From the NCBI RefSeq assembly GCF_964204865.1, contig NC_135250.1, positions 23,179,395-23,243,394 on the forward strand: a stretch of DNA of 64,000 nucleotides, written 5' to 3'. Below the pieces are notes generated by a model. It worked only from the letters and a program-made list of their open reading frames with translations, ran no database searches and was not told the origin of the DNA. The position numbers and the translations under genes are program-made. The first letter of the stretch is position 1. Every line of letters starts with the position of its first letter. Below, in pieces: positions 57,720 through 64,000 of the stretch. Source of the DNA: Styela clava (lineage: Eukaryota > Chordata > Ascidiacea > Stolidobranchia > Styelidae).

Positions 57720-58110
57720 TCTCTGTTGGGCGACAAGAATCTGATATAGGGTCAGGGTATTCATCAGTTGGTCCATCGCCTCCATGAAAATGCATGATGG
57801 AACGCATTGCTTGTATGAAAATTTATTTCATATAAGAATTAACATATTGAATATATCATAGGTATCGAAAACAATATTTATGTTGGCCTACCTTAGTATA
57901 CACGAAGGTATTTCTGGTGATTTTTCCTAGATTGAATATACTGTGAGGCCTGTTGCATTCCTTTATCCATCTCATTGCTTTTTGGCAGTCAATATGTGGC
58001 TTTGGAAAAGGCACAAATCTTACCGTACTTCATTTGAACGGCAGTGGTACCGTACAGGTTTTCAGACCGGCAAATACCATATGCGCAGCGTTTACACATA
58101 GCTAGTCTAA
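57720..58110 (-). pseudogene. THAP-like zinc-finger exon(s), broken by micro-insertions
   Basis: The minus strand starts CKRCAYGICRSENL. After two TACGGTA sites it continues in another frame as RFVPFPKPHIDCQ, AMRWIKECNRPHS and ITRNTFVYTK up to a GTAGGC splice-donor-like site at about 57891. A second piece, HFHGGDGPTDEYPDPI, lies at about 57750-57795. The order Cys-x2-Cys, FPKP, RW and HF is that of THAP-like fingers in transposon proteins. The Cys expected before KHF is Tyr. The two halves fall into one frame if both 5-nt insertions are discounted. Confidence 0.55.
58021..58054. other. two TACCGTA sites 27 bp apart in the THAP-like exon
   Basis: TACCGTA at 58021-58027 and 58048-58054. Together they account for the frame change in the THAP-like piece. 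Two more sites of the same form follow at 58186-58192 and 58271-58277. Confidence 0.7.
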
Positions 58111-58690
58111 CAAAATAATTCACTAGTAGATTCTGTTTAATAAAAATGCAACATCGTATCAAAGACAAATTCTCCCGTACTGACATACGGTAGGCTACCG
58201 ATACCCTGGATTGCATAAGCATGACTGTCTACTATTTTTTGGTTCGAAATAGCAGTTGCGACCTGTACAGTACCGTACCTGTAAGGTGCCTGCAACGGGT
58301 ACAACCTTTTAGTATAGATATATAGATTTCGTGAACGTGATTTGCAACAAGTAACATACAGTATTACCGCTTTCTAATTCTCGCAGCCTTGTGAAGAAAA
58401 CAAAAAGCGAAAGAAAGCACAAAGATCTGCCTAAACCGCAAGCAACCTGTGCGGAACGCGCCCAAAGTTGTCTGAGCGACTTTTCAGCGGGGAATGTTTG
58501 TTTACATCTGCTCGCTTGTGATTGGTTGAAAATACGGATGTTTTGATGTCGGGGAAAGGTCCATGTCCATGTCCCTCTATTAGGTTCGGGGTTGCAGAAT
58601 TCCGCACCAAAATATCGCTAGGCTGTGTTTGAATACACACGGTGTCGCTATGAAGTAAGAGCGGGTGAATCGAAACCGAAGTTTCTGTTA
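58111..58690. other. unique region upstream of the THAP-like remnant
   Basis: Somewhat GC-richer than the spacers and dense in TACCGTA/TACGGTA sites. It would be the promoter side of the minus-strand THAP-like remnant. No gene is supported. Confidence 0.4.
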
Positions 58691-59034
58691 GGATAGGATA
58701 GGATTTACATATTTATCCCGGGGGAGATGAAAGCCGATAAGACGGCTTATCCATATGGCGAACCACGGCCTCTCGTCCGGTTACCATTTCAAGTCGGGTA
58801 TGGGTTTAGTTTTACTGCATTGTTTGTTTTCGGAAGCATGGACTTGGTGGTGGAGGAAGCCGTAACCGACCAGCGGTTACGTGAACCACCCAACGACGGC
58901 GAGGAGTCCAGCAATCCTCTCGCACATAACCATCCCTGCATGGGATTCGAACCTGCGAACCCACGCAGAGTAGTTAGAGGTGCGGTGGCGAGCGTATTCC
59001 TAACGCTTAGCCCGTTGGGCCACACCGCCGCGCC
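58691..59034 (-). mobile_element. tRNA-derived SINE, second full copy
   Basis: Near-identical to 26000-26341, with the B box at 58943-58953 and a tail of ATCCT repeats (GGATA repeats on +) at 58691-58705. It abuts an inverted copy (59039-59097) of sequence found at about 23731-23788. Confidence 0.85.
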
Positions 59035-59758
59035 TAATGTTTTGGGGGATCCCCTGACTTTCGATCGATAAGTCTTCGGTCTCCGATCGATATTCTCGTT
59101 TTGATATTAGCTAGAAACGACTATTTCAAATGTCCTTGAGTTGGATTCAAAATAGATGAATGGCTTAAATTTTTATTAAAAGTTTTTTATATCTAGAACA
59201 CCAGCAGATTCTGGAATTGTGAGAAAGTTTAAAAAGTGGAGTAGTTTTTAATTTTGATTTTGTCATCGCACACAAAAACTAAATACTAAAGAGCCAGCAA
59301 AAATATTTGAAATAAATGAAAGTAATAGACTTTAAGCGAAAAATACAATCTTTAACCACTGGAAATTTCAAAGCAATTCCTCCAGTAGGTAATACGGAAA
59401 GATATTTTTTCACAACGACAACAACATAATAAAAAAAACGATTCATATGTACACTTCGTGTCCAATTAGAATCTAGAAGATCAGGAAATTATATTTTAAT
59501 TAATATTTCTGGTGAAGTGTCATTGGCGAGCAATCGGGATCACACATGGGATCACAGCCATGAGCCACCACCAGATGGTTAGGGTATTCCCCGTTCCACG
59601 GATAACAGGCAGGAAGGTGTTGTGTTGTGGGAAATACAACACGGTGCATTTTGTTGCGGCATTCTGGACATACCGGTATAAGTTTATTTTTATTCATCAA
59701 TGAACTAGGTATATGTGTGAATGCAATATTGAAGAGACTTTATGTCATTTATTTTTGG
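59035..59758 (+). other. type A spacer block before foldback copy 5
   Basis: Begins with the inverted copy of the 23731-23788 segment (GATCGATAAGTCTT), then type A sequence colinear with 9590-10261. No gene. Confidence 0.5.
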
Positions 59759-60289
59759 GGTCTTACTACTTACTGAATACAGCGCGAAAGAGCGCAAAAC
59801 AGAGGGAAACAGCGCATAACAGGAGACGCAGTTAATACCACCTCATGACGGCTCCTGCCACGAAAGAACCACGGAGCCTCTCGCCATGGTTTTATGGCGC
59901 TATTTCCGGTATATTTACAAAAATATGTGCCGGATTCTAGATCATCATGCAAAATTTTATTTACTTTTTTTTTTATCACCCTAAAGTCGGCGGTGTGGCG
60001 CCATATGATTGAGCCGTCTTATCGGTTTTCCTCTCCCCCGGGATAAATATGTAAATCCTATCCTAAATTGCATTACCCAAAATGTGTCACTAGAAGGGGC
60101 AGCCCTGCCATTACAACCTACATGCCTTGGTTTGTGTTTTTAATTTGCTGCCGTGGTACCCCATCTCAAGAAAGAAAAAAAAATATGTGCCCCAACTCAT
60201 TGAAAATTTTTTTCTGCTTTGCGCTGTTTCCCTCTGTTTTGCGGCTGTTTTCCTCTGTTCGCGCTATTTCCCGATGTTTCGCGCTGTAT
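59759..60289. mobile_element. foldback MITE, copy 5 (internally rearranged, right tip lost)
   Basis: The left end GGTCTTACTACTTACTGAATACAGCGC lacks the TACCGTA insertion. The nested MITE is absent (empty-site GCCGGATTCTAG near 59931). A SINE fragment sits inside at 59987-60066. The right end stops at GCGCTGTAT and runs into GTTAACGGAATG. Confidence 0.65.
59987..60066 (+). mobile_element. SINE fragment with internal deletion
   Basis: GGCGGTGTGGC (SINE head) joins directly to GCCATATG and the SINE tail (CCCCCGGGATAAATATG, then AATCCTATCCT). The body including the B box is missing. Confidence 0.75.
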
Positions 60290-61336
60290 GTTAACGGAAT
60301 GTTAACTTGTGCTATCGATTGGGTTTCTACAAGATCAACTACTTTTCCGTTTTCTATGCTTTTGCGTCGGTGGATCCGTATGCATATAATGCGAGGATGC
60401 TGTAGCGAGAGTGATGATAACTATCCTGAGTAATTCAAAAAATAGTCTTGTTGCACACTAATGTGTTGTTTGAAATTATGAAAGTGTTCCGTTTGGCATT
60501 GGAATTTATTTGGTGTGAAAAATAAAAGAAGGTGTTGTGTTTGTGGGAAATATTTGAGAATATTGAGTCAAGTGATATATAGTGAATAAAAAATGCCAAA
60601 ACACCCACTTTGGATGTTTTCTGTCTAATTTTCTAATTTCTATGCAAAAAATTAACTAATTCGATTAATTAGGGGTAAATATCTATAAAATGTGTGCACG
60701 AATTCGATGATGTCTCTATGATAATATGGATTGACTCATTTGTCACATATAATATTTGAACATGTGGGAAATGTGTTTGAAATTATAAAACTGTTTAATT
60801 TGGGGCAACTTATACTAATTTGACACTAAAATCTCTATACGAATTAGAGGTAAAATTGGGCCAAAAATTCCGACCCGACCCAGGCCCGTGGGTATTAAAC
60901 CCGTCCCAAGCACGACTAATTAACTGGATTTGCAGGCCCAAAGCAAACTCGAAAGTTTCTATTTTATTTAGTTCATCGAATTGTCATTGCAAGAGTTGAT
61001 GAGGCAACTTCTGTTTTTTTGCAAACCACGATCTCTCATGGCCAAAAAAAACACGGCCGAAACGCCTCATCAACAGTTGGTTGAACAAATTTCAAGTTTT
61101 TCTGTTTTGCTCAGTACATGCAATTCTGGTATATTTAAGATGATCTGGATCATGCAGTTGTACTTGGTGATGAAAACTTTTTTTTGTAATATTGAGGTTT
61201 AGTTTTGATTGACTTTAATGTCTAATTAATTACTGTATCTTTAAATTAATTATTTTTTTCTATTGTTTCAGGTCTTTTCAATTATAGTAGTAGTATCATA
61301 AAATCCTTTATAAAATCAAACCAAAGCATCTCAAAA
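60290..61336 (+). other. type A spacer and shortened leader of K7
   Basis: Contains the ESDDNYPE ORF fragment (60298-60433) and a partial GC-rich MITE (60852-61072). At about 61070 it joins directly to CAACAGTTGG, so about 750 bp present in the K2 leader, including most of the upstream ORF, are missing. An acceptor-like TTGTTTCAG lies at 61270-61271. Confidence 0.5.
61247..61271 (+). promoter_or_regulatory. 3' splice-site-like sequence in the K7 leader
   Basis: ATTTTTTTCTATTGTTTCAG, the same as in K5, 65 nt before the ATG. Confidence 0.5.
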
Positions 61337-62958
61337 ATGGAAGAAAAAATCAATACAGATTCTAAAGAACATGCTGTTGAAATTTTACAACAATTAAATG
61401 AATATCGTAAAACTGGGCGTCATTGTGATTTCATGATCAAAGCTGGATCTGAGGAACTTCCTGTTCATAAGAATATTGTGTCAAAGCAATGTTATCTCAT
61501 GAAAATGTGGAAACAAAATCTGGTGTCGTTGAAATAAAGGAATTTGAAGTTGAAGTTTGTGTTAAAAAATGTGTTGATTTCATTTACACTGGGGATGCTT
61601 ATGTTGCCAAAGAAAAACGTGAAACACTCATGGGTGTCGCTCACATGATGCAGCTGCAAAGACTTTGTGATAGTATCGCAATTTTTCTGGAAGATGATCT
61701 CGATCCTAGATCGTTTTTTCAAACTAAAAAAATTGCGAATAGGTACAACTGTAAACAACTTGAGGAAAAATGCAATCAATTTGCATTGCAACGTTTCAAA
61801 GAAATTGCCCAGTCTGATGAGTTTATGGATCTTGATGAAAAATTTATTTCATTCCTGATCGAATCAAAGAAAACAAAAGCAAAGGAAGGAGGGAAATGTA
61901 AGATGTTGTTAGCATGGACCAAACATGATATTGATGAAAGAAAAGAATGTTTTCTTAGTTTGGTGATGAAATTTCAGTTGACGAAAATGACTCTGTCATA
62001 TAGAAGATTTCTCGTTGAAAATGAACCATTGATATTTGAATCTATGCAGTCTCTTCGTTCACTGACTTTATCAATACTGGACAGCCATCCTGAGAATATC
62101 AGTTCAAAAGATTTCGATTTAACAGAGAATGAACAGCTTGTTGTTTTTGATCAAACTTCTCAAAGAATGCATTGTCATGATATTGATGCTAAAACATGGA
62201 CACCAATGCAAACCATAGATCAAGCAATTATACAGAATACATTACATTCTGCTGTAGTGATTGAATCTTACATTTATGTGATTTGTAGAAATGGATCGTT
62301 TTATAGACTTGAATATGCTGAATCAAATGCAAAGTGGGAACAAATGACAAATACAAATCTTCAGTGGGCATGCGTAGTTGCACTTGATGGTTTTGTTCAT
62401 GGTATTGAATATCAGAATTACTCAAATGTTTTGGAAAGATATGATCCATCAAATAATAGATGGACCAGACTAACAAACAAATCATTGATTCTAGCTTTTG
62501 AATCTTTGGTGGCTGCTGATGGAAAGGTGTTTTGTATTGCAGGATATTCTAATCAGATAGGTCGAGCAACAAACCAAGTTGAGATTTATGATCCTGTCAC
62601 ATCAACTTGGTCAATGGATAATGGATCATTGAATGAAGCAAGATATCAAGCTTCTGCAACTGCTACAGAGGAAGGAATATATGTTGTGGGAGGTTATGAT
62701 AATAATAGAGGTTCAACTCTCACTACTGTTGAATTTCGTTCATCTGTAACTAATACCTGGATGATGTTGAAACCAATGAAAAATGCAAGACAATTTTTCA
62801 GTAGTTGTGTGATTGATAAGAAGGTTTATGTCATTGGTGGAAATGGAAATCCTGCAAATATAGAGGAATATGATCCTGAAACAGAAGAATGGAGAATCAT
62901 TGAAACAATACAAGGAAAAGATAATTTTCCACGAGCAACTGTTGCACTATCTATATAA
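61337..62958 (+). pseudogene. K7: BTB-BACK-kelch gene broken by a 19-nt deletion
   Basis: Codons 1-49 match the family. After GTGTC (about 61483) 19 nt are missing relative to K3, shifting the frame inside the BTB core with a stop at 61535-61537. The correct frame is open from about 61484 to 62958 and covers the rest of BTB, BACK and six blades; an ATG at 61489 could start a 489-codon protein lacking the first BTB half. One extra in-frame codon (EFEVEVC) lies near 61545. Loops are distinct: AGYSNQIGRATNQ, VGGYDNNRGST, ARQFF. Apart from the deletion the frame is undamaged, so inactivation is recent or is an assembly error. Confidence 0.9.
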
Positions 62959-64000
62959 CATTGATTGCTCTTATACTTGAACAAATATGGTTCTCATATT
63001 CTTGATGAAAATACTTATCATTCTTTCTAATTTGATCTCAAATTAATTTCCTCTGCAGAATGATGTACCGGTAAATTATTGAATTAGTTATCTGTGTGTG
63101 GTAATATATCGAATGAATAATTTCTTTGACAACATTGAATATTGTTTTTCAATCCATTTATCTTAAGAACGAATGTACAGTATGTTTAAAGATACAGCTT
63201 CAATAATTTGTTTTTCATAATATAGCCAATATCAATACTGATAATTTGATTGCTCGGTTAGTTAATCATTACCTATTTTACTTGGAAGTGATAGTGAAAA
63301 TTTCTTTCATATTGTTGGTGTTGATTTTTTATTGTTTTTTTGTTTGTTTTATCATTGCATTTATCATGTTCAACAATTTAATCTCTAATTCTTGAAAATT
63401 TATCATTTTTCAATATTTTATTCAATTTTGTGGTATATCAGATTACAGGGGATTACCCCATATTATTTTTTATGGTTGGTATGGTATGGGTTGTTATCAT
63501 ATCTCTCTCATTACCTTGCATTGACTGTTTATGATGTGACCTATCTGATTTTAGTTCTATACATGAATTCAAGTTTTTCATCTTTATGATCCAGCGGAGG
63601 TTATTTATATTAAAAGCTCATTCCTTCGAGATCACTGTATTTTTCAATTATTATCATTCCACTGCTTTTTTGATATAAAAGTTCGAAGATATGCATGCGT
63701 TAATTATTATTCATGCTTTTTATTCTTTGAGTAACTGACCAAAAAAATTGTGTTTTTGTAAATGAAATATTTAGGTTAGTGGCATACCATCATCTGTATA
63801 ACGTCATAACAGACTTGGTGTGGCCTTCTAGGTTGAGAACAATTATTCAACTTCTGATACTTCTATTCTGAAAATGATGATAATTTTGAGAAAATTTCAT
63901 TTCCGTGAATTTCTTTGCATCTAGTGAGCTATGAAATATAATCATTAATTATTGATTTCAATTACTGATTATCAGACAATAAGTTCTGTAATAAAGGAAA
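62959..64000 (+). other. 3' flank of K7 and start of the next type A spacer
   Basis: Related to the K4 and K6 flanks. A TACCGGTA lies at 63066-63073. From 63782 it matches the type A spacer. No gene is present before the window ends. Confidence 0.5.

Noticed and set aside
59500-59700. Minus-strand Cys-rich ORF (PVCPECRNKMHRVVF)
   Set aside because: Lies in the type A spacer block; the aligned blocks at 10080, 17400 and 36050 are frameshifted or stopped, so the cysteine pattern is probably chance.

Overview
The window is animal nuclear DNA: AT-rich, with spacers longer than genes, no operons, and many short transposable elements. I infer a marine invertebrate, most likely a tunicate (Ciona-like), from base composition, intron-poor kelch clusters and the tRNA-SINE, MITE and Ty3/gypsy content. 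That placement is inference; no species-diagnostic gene is present.

The backbone is a tandem same-strand array of BTB-BACK-kelch (KLHL-type) genes, all on + and each in one exon. Five are intact: K1 6269-7909, K2 13549-15180, K3 21001-22629, K4 28536-30164, K5 44348-45976. Two are each broken by a 19-nt deletion (K6 51444-53056, K7 61337-62958) and one is a stub (K0 3234-3410). BTB and BACK are almost identical between copies, whereas differences gather in the propeller loops expected to bind substrate. The likely role is a family of Cullin-3 substrate adaptors diversifying in target recognition.

Two spacer types separate the genes. Type A (after K0, K1, K2, K4, K6) carries a recurrent ~1 kb foldback MITE, a nested MITE with 8-bp target duplications, and repeated exon-like ORFs. 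Type B (after K3 and K5) carries a ~110-bp tandem repeat, a duplicated decayed gene with two membrane segments and, only after K3, a tRNA-derived SINE. The layout K3-B-K4-A / K5-B-K6-A / K7 shows duplication of a two-gene block, later overwritten by gene conversion between K4 and K6.

Mobile DNA: a 2.5-kb long-TIR foldback element (419-2927); hAT-like MITEs (3624-4077, 30655-31250); a 5'-truncated-copy type LTR element with gag-protease only and an apparent self-priming site (31471-33007); a complete, very young Ty3/gypsy element on the minus strand (38076-43340, LTRs differing at one base) with a SAM-like domain in front of Gag; a minisatellite-built hairpin (54849-55286); and a THAP-like and a possible YqaJ-like remnant (57.0-58.1 kb).

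The most unusual signal is a recurrent micro-insertion: paralogous sites differ by TA versus TACCGTA or TACCGGTA. It is seen in spacers, in the K0 stub, in the integrase region of the gypsy element and twice in the THAP-like exon. The pattern resembles excision footprints of a TA-targeting transposon whose ends begin with CC.
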